NCBI GenBank assembly: GCA_036394195.1
Contig: DASWFO010000336.1
Coordinates: 1 to 15,129 of the forward strand
Length of the DNA stretch: 15,129 nt
Origin: DATJPD01 sp036394195
GTDB lineage: Bacteria > Pseudomonadota > Alphaproteobacteria > CACIAM-22H2
Direction: 5' to 3'
Position 1 is the first letter of the stretch, and every line of letters starts with the position of its first letter. The position numbers and the translations under genes were made by a program. Shown piece after piece: positions 1 to 6,110 of this stretch. Under the pieces are notes generated by a model, which was given only the letters and a program-made list of their open reading frames with translations, did no database searches and was not told where the DNA came from.

Positions 1-1
1 C

Positions 2-853
2 GAGGGGCAAGCCACCGCCATCGCGGCGCCGCCGGCGGTGGAGACGCGTCTCGACGAGCCGCCGTCGATGTCCCTCTTCGGCATCGGCCAGCAGGTCCTG
101 ATCCGGTCCGGCTCCGTCATCGCGGTGCTGATCGGCTGGGAGCTCCTGGCGCGCAGCGGCATGTTCACGACCTTCCTGCTGCCGCCGCTGTCGCTGGTGC
201 TGTCCCGGGTGTGGGAGGACGCGGCGTCGGGGGCCTTGTGGGTGAATCTCGGGCTGACCCTTTACCGCGCCGCGGTCGGGTTCGTCATCGCGGCCGCATC
301 CGGCGTCGTTCTGGGCATCCTGATCGCGCGCATCCGGGTCGTGCACTGGCTGTTCGATCCGGTGGTGTCGGTCGGCTTTCCGATGCCGAAGATCGCGTTC
401 CTGCCGGTGTTCATGCTGTGGTTCGGGTTGTACGATTTCTCGAAGATCTCGATGATCGCGTTCGACTGCGTCTTCCCGGTGATCGCGTCCACGGTCGCGG
501 CGACGCAGGCGGTCGAGACGTATCTCGTCTGGTCGGCGCGCAGCCTGGGCGCCAAGGAACGGACGATCCTGTGGGAGATCATGCTGCCGGCGGCGCTGCC
601 GCAGATCCTCACCGGCCTGCAGATCGCGCTGCCGATCGCGCTCATCGTCGCCATCGTCTGCGAGATGCTGATGGGCGGCGAAGGGCTTGGCGGGGCGATG
701 ATCCAGTCGTCGCGCTTTGCCGATTCACCCGGCGTGTTCGCCGGCATCGTCGAGATCGCGATCGCCGGCTGGGGCGTGATCAAGGGCCAGGAATGGGTCC
801 GCCGCAAGCTCCTGGTGTGGCACCAGGAGACGCAGAACGTCGCGACGGTGTGA
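2..853 (+). CDS. ABC transporter permease, SsuC/TauC type (5' end outside window)
   Basis: Inner-membrane permease subunit of an ABC importer of the nitrate/sulfonate/taurine class, which carries organic anions or heterocycles into the cytoplasm. The protein is strongly hydrophobic, with about six membrane segments. It carries the cytoplasmic EAA loop that docks the ATPase (SARSLGAKERTILWE then LPAALPQ, about residues 167-190 counted from the GTG at 38), followed by the usual TGLQIALPIALI and GGEGLG stretches. The frame is open to the window edge. Neither the GTG at 38 nor the ATG at 68 has a Shine-Dalgarno sequence, so the real start is probably upstream and the gene is partial here. The ATPase and substrate-binding genes are not visible and probably lie to the left. 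The substrate cannot be told from the permease. The gene ends in a strong hairpin at 882-903. Confidence 0.88.
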   Translation, partial: EGQATAIAAPPAVETRLDEPPSMSLFGIGQQVLIRSGSVIAVLIGWELLARSGMFTTFLLPPLSLVLSRVWEDAASGALWVNLGLTLYRAAVGFVIAAASGVVLGILIARIRVVHWLFDPVVSVGFPMPKIAFLPVFMLWFGLYDFSKISMIAFDCVFPVIASTVAATQAVETYLVWSARSLGAKERTILWEIMLPAALPQILTGLQIALPIALIVAIVCEMLMGGEGLGGAMIQSSRFADSPGVFAGIVEIAIAGWGVIKGQEWVRRKLLVWHQETQNVATV

Positions 854-881
854 TACTGATAATTGATTGCCGTGAGTAACC

Positions 882-903
882 CGCGCGCCCGGATGGGCGC
901 GCG
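882..903 (+). terminator. Strong GC hairpin after the ABC permease
   Basis: A perfect 9-bp stem (CGCGCGCCC with GGGCGCGCG) encloses a GGAT loop, 28 bp after the permease stop codon. No clear T-run follows, so it may stop transcription weakly, protect the mRNA 3' end, or work together with Rho. Position and stability favour an end-of-operon role. Confidence 0.45.
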
Positions 904-910
904 CCGGCGA

Positions 911-970
911 GCATTTAGGGTTGGTCAGGTGCTTTGTGCCGTAGGCGCAAACACCGAGGCGGCTAAATGC
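911..970 (+). promoter_or_regulatory. Structured 5' leader candidate before the LVIVD gene
   Basis: An outer perfect 8-bp inverted repeat (GCATTTAG at 911-918, CTAAATGC at 963-970) encloses a long inner hairpin. In the inner hairpin 928-940 pairs with 944-955: twelve pairs, one bulged C at 932, one G-U wobble and a GTA loop. The structure ends 10 nt before the Shine-Dalgarno (GAAAGGAG, 981-988) of the gene at 994. It has no T-run and lies after the terminator-like hairpin of the preceding gene, so it fits a cis-acting RNA leader or a protein-binding site better than a terminator. I do not recognise it as any known riboswitch class. That it is transcribed is inference. Confidence 0.45.
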
Positions 971-993
971 GAGCCGGTCAGAAAGGAGCTTGA

Positions 994-2199
994 ATGCCCG
1001 ACAAAGCGTTGAACATGCGCCTGATCGCGCACGACCAGCTGGGCGATTTCGGCGGCATGGGCGAGGGGATCAGCCTGCAGCTCAAGGGCGGCCGGCGCAT
1101 CCTGTGGATGGCGCATGAATCGGCGCCGAAGAACTTCACCGCCGTCGACGTCACCGATCCGCGCAAGCCTAAGGTGATCGTGCAGACGGACCTGCCGCAT
1201 CGCGGCATGCGCTCGAACTCGCTCGAGGTCTGCGGCGATATCATGGCGGTCGCCTACCAGACGACCAAGGCCGGCGACAAGCCGGCGGGCGTGGAGCTGT
1301 TCGACATCTCCAACCCCGAGCAGCCGAAATCGATCTCGCTGTTCGACTGCTCGGGTCCGCATTCGCGCGGCGTCCACCAGGTGTGGTTCGTCGACGGCGA
1401 GTACGTCCACTTCGCCGGCGGAGCGGCGGATTTCCATCCGCGCAATCCGCTCGACGACCAGATTTACCGCATCATCGACGTGAAGAACCCGGCCAAGCCG
1501 CGCGACGTCGGCCGCTGGTGGCTGCCGGGGACGCGCGAGGGTGACGATGCGCCCGCCCCGGCGCGTCATCCGGCGTTCGACGCCGGCATCCGCGTCCACA
1601 ACACGAACGTGTACCCCGACCGGCCGGACCGCGCGTACATCGCCTATATCGACGGCGGCGCCATGATCCTCGACATCGCGGACAAGTCGCGGCCGAAGCT
1701 GGTCAGCCACTGGAACCCGCATCCGCCGAACAACGGCTTTACGCATACGGTGCTGCCGCTGTTCGACCGCGACCTGCTGATTGTCAGCGACGAATGCGTG
1801 CGCAACAACGGCGAGGACTGGCCGAAGCTGTGCTGGGTGCTCGACGCACGCGTCGAGACCAACCTGGTGCCGATCGCGACCCTGCCCGTGCCGCCGGTCG
1901 AGGAGTTCCGCAGCGCCAAGGGGCGCTACGGCGCGCACAACATGCACGAGAACCGTCCCGGCCCGGCCTACCGCTCGAGCACCAGGATCTTCAGCACCTG
2001 GTTCGGCGGCGGGGTGCGCGTCCACGACCTGAGCAATCCGTATCAGCCGCGCGAGATCGCCCATTACGTCGCCGACGCGCCGAAGGGCTCGAAGATCGGC
2101 TCGATCCAGATCAACGACGTCTATGTCGACGAGAACCAGCTCGTCTATGCCATGGACCGCTTCTCCGGCGGCCTCTACGTGCTCGAGATGACGGTGTGA
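994..2199 (+). CDS. LVIVD-repeat beta-propeller protein
   Basis: Cytoplasmic protein of 401 aa with no signal peptide. It contains at least five LVIVD-type repeats of the form D-(V/I)-x-(N/D)-P-x-x-P: VDVTDPRKP (about 51-59), FDISNPEQP (103-111), IDVKNPAKP (161-169), a diverged LDIADKSRP (226-234) and HDLSNPYQP (344-352). Such repeats build beta-propeller blades. Several histidines recur outside the repeats (GVHQVWF near 128, FTHTVLP near 251, GAHNMHEN near 315-318) and could bind a metal, but this is a guess. The start is set by a strong Shine-Dalgarno, GAAAGGAG, 5 nt before the ATG. The preceding leader is highly structured. The family has no firm biochemical role. The gene faces the converging gene at 2310-2993 across a palindromic repeat. 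Confidence 0.82.
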   Translation: MPDKALNMRLIAHDQLGDFGGMGEGISLQLKGGRRILWMAHESAPKNFTAVDVTDPRKPKVIVQTDLPHRGMRSNSLEVCGDIMAVAYQTTKAGDKPAGVELFDISNPEQPKSISLFDCSGPHSRGVHQVWFVDGEYVHFAGGAADFHPRNPLDDQIYRIIDVKNPAKPRDVGRWWLPGTREGDDAPAPARHPAFDAGIRVHNTNVYPDRPDRAYIAYIDGGAMILDIADKSRPKLVSHWNPHPPNNGFTHTVLPLFDRDLLIVSDECVRNNGEDWPKLCWVLDARVETNLVPIATLPVPPVEEFRSAKGRYGAHNMHENRPGPAYRSSTRIFSTWFGGGVRVHDLSNPYQPREIAHYVADAPKGSKIGSIQINDVYVDENQLVYAMDRFSGGLYVLEMTV

Positions 2200-2201
2200 A
2201 A

Positions 2202-2239
2202 CGTCACCCTTCGTGACGCTTCGCTCCTCAGGGGTGAGG
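2202..2239. repeat. Two small hairpins after the LVIVD gene
   Basis: CGTCAC/GTGACG (2202-2207 with 2213-2218, 5-nt loop) is followed by CCTCA/TGAGG (2226-2230 with 2235-2239, GGGG loop). They begin 3 bp after the LVIVD stop codon and could act as a transcript end. They also look like the edge of a REP-type repeat cluster. Confidence 0.4.
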
Positions 2240-2253
2240 CGCTATTTAGGACC

Positions 2254-2307
2254 TCATCCTGAGGGATCGTCCTGAGCAAAGCGAAGGACGATCGTCTCGA
2301 AGGATGA
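2254..2307. repeat. Nested REP-like palindrome between convergent genes
   Basis: An outer arm pair TCATCCT (2254-2260) and AGGATGA (2301-2307) encloses a perfect 9-bp stem GATCGTCCT (2265-2273) and AGGACGATC (2285-2293). The outer part matches the TCATCCTGAGG/TCTCGAAGGATGA repeat common between genes of alphaproteobacteria. The inner part resembles a second common repeat, TCCTGAGC/GAAGGA. It lies between two converging genes, so it may serve as a two-way transcript end. The family resemblance is from memory, not from a search. Confidence 0.6.
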
Positions 2308-2309
2308 CG

Positions 2310-2993
2310 TCAAAAATCCGGCACGCCCGGCGTGATGTCTCCCAATACGGTTGCCTTGAACGGGCTGGACGGCATCCGTTCGCCGCGCCAGAACGCGACG
2401 AACTCCGGCGGCAACGCTCCGCGGAGCACGGCCGGATCGCCCTTCGCGATCTCCGCGGCGGGAATCTCGATCCGCTGAATGCCGGCGGCGTCCAGAGATT
2501 GTCGCCGGGCGTCCCAGGCGGCGCCGCGGGCGTCATCGCCGACAACGTCGACAGCGATAGGGCGATCGCCCGTCCAGAACGCAAAGTCCACCCGCAGGCG
2601 CTGATCCTCCCCGACTGCGACATGGGCGCGAGGCAATGGCCGCAGCGCGCTGAACGCATAATCCGGGGCCGTGAACAACCCGCCGAACGGGCGCACGCGG
2701 GCTTCGATCTCCGCCCGGTCGGCGGCGATCACGCCGTCGATGAACTTGAAGTAGAGCGCCACGAACTGCCGCGGCCGCTTGGCGAACGGATCGCAGAACC
2801 CGGTGATGTGATCCCTGAGAATCGCCATGCGCTCGGCGGCTGTGCCGCTCGCGGCCTTCGCCGGCAGCTCGCTGAACTCGTACGGCCCGTCGTTCAGCCT
2901 CAGGGGATCATGCGCGTCCGGATCGATCTCGACGCGCGGCGCGTTGCTGTCCGGCCGCCATTCCGCCGTGCCGTAGGGGATTACGAGAGACAT
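2310..2993 (-). CDS. Hypothetical protein with PD-(D/E)XK-like core
   Basis: Protein of 227 aa with no signal peptide or membrane segment. I do not recognise the family. The middle to C-terminal part reads RVDFAFWTGDRPIAVDVVG, then ARGAAWDARRQSLDAAGI and QRIEIPAAEI. This is the layout of Vsr/DUF559-type folds: an acidic residue on one strand, D-V-V-G on the next, a helix with R, then a last strand. A nuclease-like fold is therefore inferred, without a confirmed active site; the usual E-x-D/K is replaced by VDVVG. The ATG at 2991-2993 lies 4 nt after a strong REP hairpin (2998-3030 on the plus strand), whose arm also supplies the only purine-rich ribosome-binding stretch. The gene converges with the LVIVD gene. 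Confidence 0.65.
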   Translation of the reverse strand: MSLVIPYGTAEWRPDSNAPRVEIDPDAHDPLRLNDGPYEFSELPAKAASGTAAERMAILRDHITGFCDPFAKRPRQFVALYFKFIDGVIAADRAEIEARVRPFGGLFTAPDYAFSALRPLPRAHVAVGEDQRLRVDFAFWTGDRPIAVDVVGDDARGAAWDARRQSLDAAGIQRIEIPAAEIAKGDPAVLRGALPPEFVAFWRGERMPSSPFKATVLGDITPGVPDF

Positions 2994-2997
2994 TATT

Positions 2998-3038
2998 CCC
3001 TACCCTCCCCCCCTGCGGCGGAGGGTAGGGAGGGGGGG
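2998..3038. repeat. REP-like C/G-rich palindrome R1
   Basis: Perfect 10-bp stem, CCCTACCCTC (2998-3007) with GAGGGTAGGG (3021-3030), followed by a G-rich tail to 3038. It is the same repeat type as those at 3211-3246, 14143-14178 and 14208-14244. Its G-rich tail points towards the DUF559 remnant. Confidence 0.65.
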
Positions 3039-3046
3039 CCCAGAGG

Positions 3047-3205
3047 AAGTGCGCCTCGGATCATGTCCGCTACCCCGTCCAGATTTGCCAGTACGTCGTT
3101 GTTTCAGAATCGAAGCACTCTAAAGCCTTGATGCTCGAGCCACGCAGTGTGTGCCGTATCTGCCGCGGCTCGCTCCGCGTGTTGGCCACCACCCACCTCG
3201 TCATC
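3047..3205 (-). pseudogene. Remnant of a DUF559 (Vsr-like) endonuclease gene
   Basis: Read on the minus strand from 3205, the frame gives EVGGGQHAERAAAD, then TAWLEHQGFRVLRF, a TGA stop (3104-3106), and NNDVLANLDGVADMIRG. This is clearly the C-terminal third of a DUF559 domain, whose usual text is E-(V/L)-D-G-G-Q-H and later RFWNNDVLxNxxGV. The TGA stands where the family has Trp, and the acidic residue of EVDGG has become Gly. Everything upstream of GGQH is missing, replaced by REP repeat R2, while repeat R1 closes the other side. So the copy is truncated, interrupted and probably dead. The family match is from memory of its conserved C-terminus. The gene was too short and broken to appear as an open frame. 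Confidence 0.8.
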
Positions 3206-3210
3206 GGAAC

Positions 3211-3246
3211 CCCTCACCCCAACCCTCCCCCGCAAGGGGAGGGGGA
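3211..3246. repeat. REP-like C/G-rich palindrome R2
   Basis: Perfect 8-bp stem, CCCTCCCC (3223-3230) with GGGGAGGG (3236-3243), loop CGCAA, and a C-rich tail CCCTCACCCCAA on the left, pointing into the DUF559 remnant. It begins 7 bp beyond the stop codon of the monooxygenase gene and may protect or end that transcript. Confidence 0.65.
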
Positions 3247-3253
3247 GCGCGGA

Positions 3254-4441
3254 TCACAACAAATTATTATCGCTGCCGAGGCCCAGCATCACCTTGCCGT
3301 AGGTGGCGCCGACGGCGTCGAAGGCGAACGAGATGTGCCCCGCGGCGGCGTGGATGTCGCGCCAGGCGCGCTGGATCGGCTGGTGCTCGTACAGCCCGCC
3401 GCCGCCATAGGCCTCGAAGATCAGGTCCACCGCGCGCACGCATTGGCGCACGGCAAAGGCCGCGTCGCGCCGGTAGCGGACCTTCTGCTCGAGCGTCGGC
3501 ACCTGGCCGGACGCGGTGACCCGCGTCGCCTCGTCGGCGGCGCGGCGCATCAAAAGCTCCGCCGAATCGACGAGGGCGGCCGCCTCGGCGACGCGCACCT
3601 GGATCGTCGACAGCTCGGCGAGCTTGGCGCCCGTATAAGACGCGGCACGGTCGCGCGTCTTCTTGACGAACCCCTCGACGGCGCCCTGCGCCATGCCGAG
3701 GATGGGGCCGCTGATGCAGAACTGGAACAGCGCCATCAGCGGCAGCCGATAGAGAACGCCGGGGTTGCGCGCCGTTCCCGGCGTCGGGCCGCCCCTTGTC
3801 GCGTCCATCGCGAGGCTGCGATGCGCCGGCACGAACACGTCCTTGATCGCGAAGTCCTTGCTGCCGGTGCCGCGCAATCCCGCCACGTGCCAAGTGTCGA
3901 TCACGGTGTACTCTGGCTTCGGCACCAGGAACATCCGGGCCTCGGGCGCGCCTTTTGCGTCGGCGGGGGCGACCATCGCGCCGACCATCAGCCACGTGCA
4001 CGGGTCGATGCCGCTGGAGAACGGCCAGCGGCCGCTGATCCGGTAGCCGCCCTCGACCGGTTGGGCGCGGCCCGCCGGGAAGACCAGCGACGAGCCGATC
4101 AAGGTGTCGGGCGAGGCGCCCCAGATATCGTCCTGCGCTTCCCCCGGCCACATGCCGAGCATCAAGTGATGCACGGCGAGGTTCCCGTACACCCACGCGC
4201 TGGAGCCGCAGCCGCGGCCGAGGATCCCGCACAGGTCGGTGAACGCGCCGTACTCGAGCTCGCTGCCGCCGACGGCGCGCGGCTGAAAGGCGCGGAACAA
4301 GCCGGACTTGTGGAAATCGGCGATCGTCGCGTCGGGAATGCGCCGCAGCCGCTCGGCCTCGGGTGCCCGCTCGACCAGCGCCGGCACCAGCCCCTCGGCG
4401 CTCTTCACCAGATCGTCGAAAGACGGGATGGGCTTGGTCAC
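3254..4441 (-). CDS. Flavin-dependent monooxygenase, acyl-CoA dehydrogenase fold (HsaA/HpaB-C2 type)
   Basis: Cytoplasmic enzyme of 395 aa with the acyl-CoA dehydrogenase fold: an N-terminal helical domain (about 10-110), a central beta domain (about 115-205, with GSSLVFPAG, GYRISGRWPFSSGID and GLRGTGSKDF) and a C-terminal helical domain (about 230-380). GRGCGSSAWV (about 75-84) and GLRGTGS are typical of two-component monooxygenase oxygenase subunits such as HsaA and 4-hydroxyphenylacetate hydroxylase C2. These use reduced flavin from a separate reductase to hydroxylate a phenolic ring. No reductase gene is in the window. Start: ATG 5 nt after AGGGAGG. It follows the VOC dioxygenase gene by 71 bp on the same strand, which suits hydroxylation followed by ring cleavage. 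An ordinary acyl-CoA dehydrogenase or a desulfurisation enzyme (DszC-like) is less likely but not excluded. Confidence 0.82.
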   Translation of the reverse strand: MTKPIPSFDDLVKSAEGLVPALVERAPEAERLRRIPDATIADFHKSGLFRAFQPRAVGGSELEYGAFTDLCGILGRGCGSSAWVYGNLAVHHLMLGMWPGEAQDDIWGASPDTLIGSSLVFPAGRAQPVEGGYRISGRWPFSSGIDPCTWLMVGAMVAPADAKGAPEARMFLVPKPEYTVIDTWHVAGLRGTGSKDFAIKDVFVPAHRSLAMDATRGGPTPGTARNPGVLYRLPLMALFQFCISGPILGMAQGAVEGFVKKTRDRAASYTGAKLAELSTIQVRVAEAAALVDSAELLMRRAADEATRVTASGQVPTLEQKVRYRRDAAFAVRQCVRAVDLIFEAYGGGGLYEHQPIQRAWRDIHAAAGHISFAFDAVGATYGKVMLGLGSDNNLL

Positions 4442-4512
4442 GTGCCTCCCTGCGGCGCGTTCGCCAGTTATCGCTTGATCATTAAGTTAGAACAGGTCTT
4501 TCGGCGACACAA

Positions 4513-5064
4513 CTACCCCGCCGCGATCTTCGCCTTCATCGCCGCGGACCAGCGCTCGCGTGGCAGGGGTGCGGCACCGGAGCGTTCGCGGACCAGCGCC
4601 TCGGTCTTGGCCAGGATCGCACTCGCGGGTTCCGTCAGGTCGAGCGGCTCGCCGCAGGGCTGCTCCACGTGCCAGGGCGAGGCGGTGTAGATCTCGACGC
4701 GGTTGCCCTCGGGATCGTGGAAATAGACGCTCCAGGCGTTGCCGTGGTTGCGCGGGTTGAGCTCGGCGACCTTCTCGGCGGCCAATCCGGCGTAGTACTG
4801 CCGGAGGTCCTCGAGGCTCTCCACCTTGAACGACAGCTGATTGACCGTCGTCGGGGCATTCGCGCCGCGGCCGGACGCCATGACCAGCTGGTGGTGCTCC
4901 TCGGGGCTGCGGCTCATGAAGGCGACGTGGCCGCCCATGTGATAGGGGCCGGTGTCGGTCACGATCAGCCCCAACACGCGGCTGTAGAACGCGACCATGG
5001 TGTCGAGGTCGCGGACGAAGATTCCGGCGTGGGTGAACTGCGCGCCGGGAAATTTGCTTGGCAT
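4513..5064 (-). CDS. VOC-superfamily protein, extradiol dioxygenase-like
   Basis: Protein of 183 aa with one VOC (glyoxalase/bleomycin/extradiol dioxygenase) unit of two beta-alpha-beta-beta-beta modules. Seen directly: THAGIFVRDLDTMVAFYSRV (about 11-30), a second strand with EEHHQLVMASG (55-65), NQLSFKV opening module two (75-81), and HDPEGNRVEIYTA (116-128). Likely metal ligands are His12, His57 or 58 and Glu124. The conserved tail WHVEQPC..PLDLT fits small proteins often named biphenyl-2,3-diol dioxygenase-related. The role is probably ring cleavage of a catechol, given the monooxygenase gene downstream, but isomerase or other VOC chemistry is possible. Start: ATG after GGAGGAG with 6 nt spacing. 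The open frame continues to 6081, but that part is antisense to the TctC gene and is not counted. Confidence 0.85.
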   Translation of the reverse strand: MPSKFPGAQFTHAGIFVRDLDTMVAFYSRVLGLIVTDTGPYHMGGHVAFMSRSPEEHHQLVMASGRGANAPTTVNQLSFKVESLEDLRQYYAGLAAEKVAELNPRNHGNAWSVYFHDPEGNRVEIYTASPWHVEQPCGEPLDLTEPASAILAKTEALVRERSGAAPLPRERWSAAMKAKIAAG

Positions 5065-5086
5065 GGCGTCTCCTCCGGTTCCCGCT

Positions 5087-5092
5087 ATTATA
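5087..5092 (-). promoter_or_regulatory. Possible -10 box for the VOC-monooxygenase operon
   Basis: Read on the minus strand this is a perfect TATAAT, placed so that transcription would begin about 15-17 nt before the VOC start codon, leaving room for its GGAGGAG. No good -35 box stands 17 bp upstream, so an activator would be needed. The same bases read TATTAT on the plus strand just before the TctC start. Confidence 0.28.
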
Positions 5093-5097
5093 GGGAA

Positions 5098-6048
5098 ATG
5101 ATTCGCGCCGTGCTCGCGCTCCTCATGGTGGTGCTGGCCGGACCGGCCGGCGCCCAGGATTATCCGCAGCGCCCGATCCGCTTCGTGATCGGCTTCGCGC
5201 CGGGCGGCAGCTCCGACCTGGTCAGCCGGCTGGTCGGGCAGAAGCTGTCGGAGCGCCTCGGCCAGCCGGTGATCATGGAGCAGAAGCAGGGCGCCAGCGG
5301 CGTGATCGCCCAGGACATCGTCGCCAAGGCGCCGCCGGACGGGCACACCATGGTCCTGCTCACCGGCGGACATCCGGTGAGCGCCGTCACCATGAAGCTG
5401 CCCTACGATCCGGTGCGCGGGTTTTCGATGGTCTCCGTCGTCACGTCCTATCCGTTCGTCGTCGCGGTGGCGCCTGGCTCGCCGCTGAAGACGATGGCCG
5501 ACCTCGTCGCCCGCGCCAGATCGGACGCGCCGGCGCTCACCTATGCGATGAGCGGCCCGGGCAGCGTCCACAACCTTCTGGGCGAGCTGATCAACATCGA
5601 GGCCGGCATCGGCATGGTGGGCGTGTCCTATCGCGGCGCGGCGCAGGCGCTGATCGATCTCACCACCGGCCGGGTCGACGTCATGGTGGAGACGGCGACG
5701 TTCTCCTTCGAGAAGATCCGGGGCGGCGAGATGCGGGCGCTGGGACTTTCGGCGCCGACGCGCTATCCGCTGATGCCCGACGTGCCGGCCATCGCCGAGA
5801 CGCTGCCCAATGTCGAGGTGAACTCCTGGCTCGGGCTCGCGGTGGCGCCCGGGACGCCGCCCGCGACCGTCGACCGCCTCAACCGCGAGGTCCGCGGCAT
5901 CGTGGAGCTGCCCGACGTGCGCCAGCGGCTGGCCGAGTTCGGCGGCGTGCCGACCCCCACCACGCCGGATGAGATGCGCGCTCGCATCGAGCACGAGATC
6001 GAGCGCTGGCGGCGGGTGGTCACCCTGAAGCACATCGAGGTGCAGTAG
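5098..6048 (+). CDS. TctC/Bug-family solute-binding protein 1
   Basis: Periplasmic receptor of 316 aa for a small carboxylate, of the tripartite tricarboxylate transporter (Bug) family. The signal peptide is MIRAVLALLMVVLAGPAGA, cleaved before QDYPQRP. Family marks follow in order: RPIRFVIGFAPGGSSDLVSR (about 24-43), AKAPPDGHTMVL, YDPVRGFSMVSVV, and SYRGAAQALIDLTTGRVDVM, the region that usually contacts the ligand. The length is normal. The ATG is only 33 bp from the divergent VOC start, and AGGGA 2 nt before it is a poor ribosome site. Membrane partners TctA/TctB are absent. It heads a probable operon with the FAH-family and kinase genes, so an aromatic or dicarboxylic acid ligand is plausible but inferred. 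Confidence 0.9.
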   Translation: MIRAVLALLMVVLAGPAGAQDYPQRPIRFVIGFAPGGSSDLVSRLVGQKLSERLGQPVIMEQKQGASGVIAQDIVAKAPPDGHTMVLLTGGHPVSAVTMKLPYDPVRGFSMVSVVTSYPFVVAVAPGSPLKTMADLVARARSDAPALTYAMSGPGSVHNLLGELINIEAGIGMVGVSYRGAAQALIDLTTGRVDVMVETATFSFEKIRGGEMRALGLSAPTRYPLMPDVPAIAETLPNVEVNSWLGLAVAPGTPPATVDRLNREVRGIVELPDVRQRLAEFGGVPTPTTPDEMRARIEHEIERWRRVVTLKHIEVQ

Positions 6049-6110
6049 GCATGGCACGGCGCCGGTGATACGGTGACGCACACACGCGGCAGAACCAGGG
6101 GAGAGAGACC

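Noticed and set aside
925..2064. Minus-strand open frame of 379 residues opposite the LVIVD gene
   Set aside because: Shadow composition; the plus strand shows clear LVIVD repeats and a strong ribosome site.
3128..4690. Plus-strand open frame of 520 residues
   Set aside because: It runs antisense through the monooxygenase gene and both REP repeat and intergenic DNA, with no ribosome site or known domain.
5065..6081. N-terminal extension of the VOC frame by about 340 residues
   Set aside because: The stretch is antisense to a clear TctC gene, is rich in His/Arg/Gly shadow text, and the ATG at 5064 has an excellent ribosome site.
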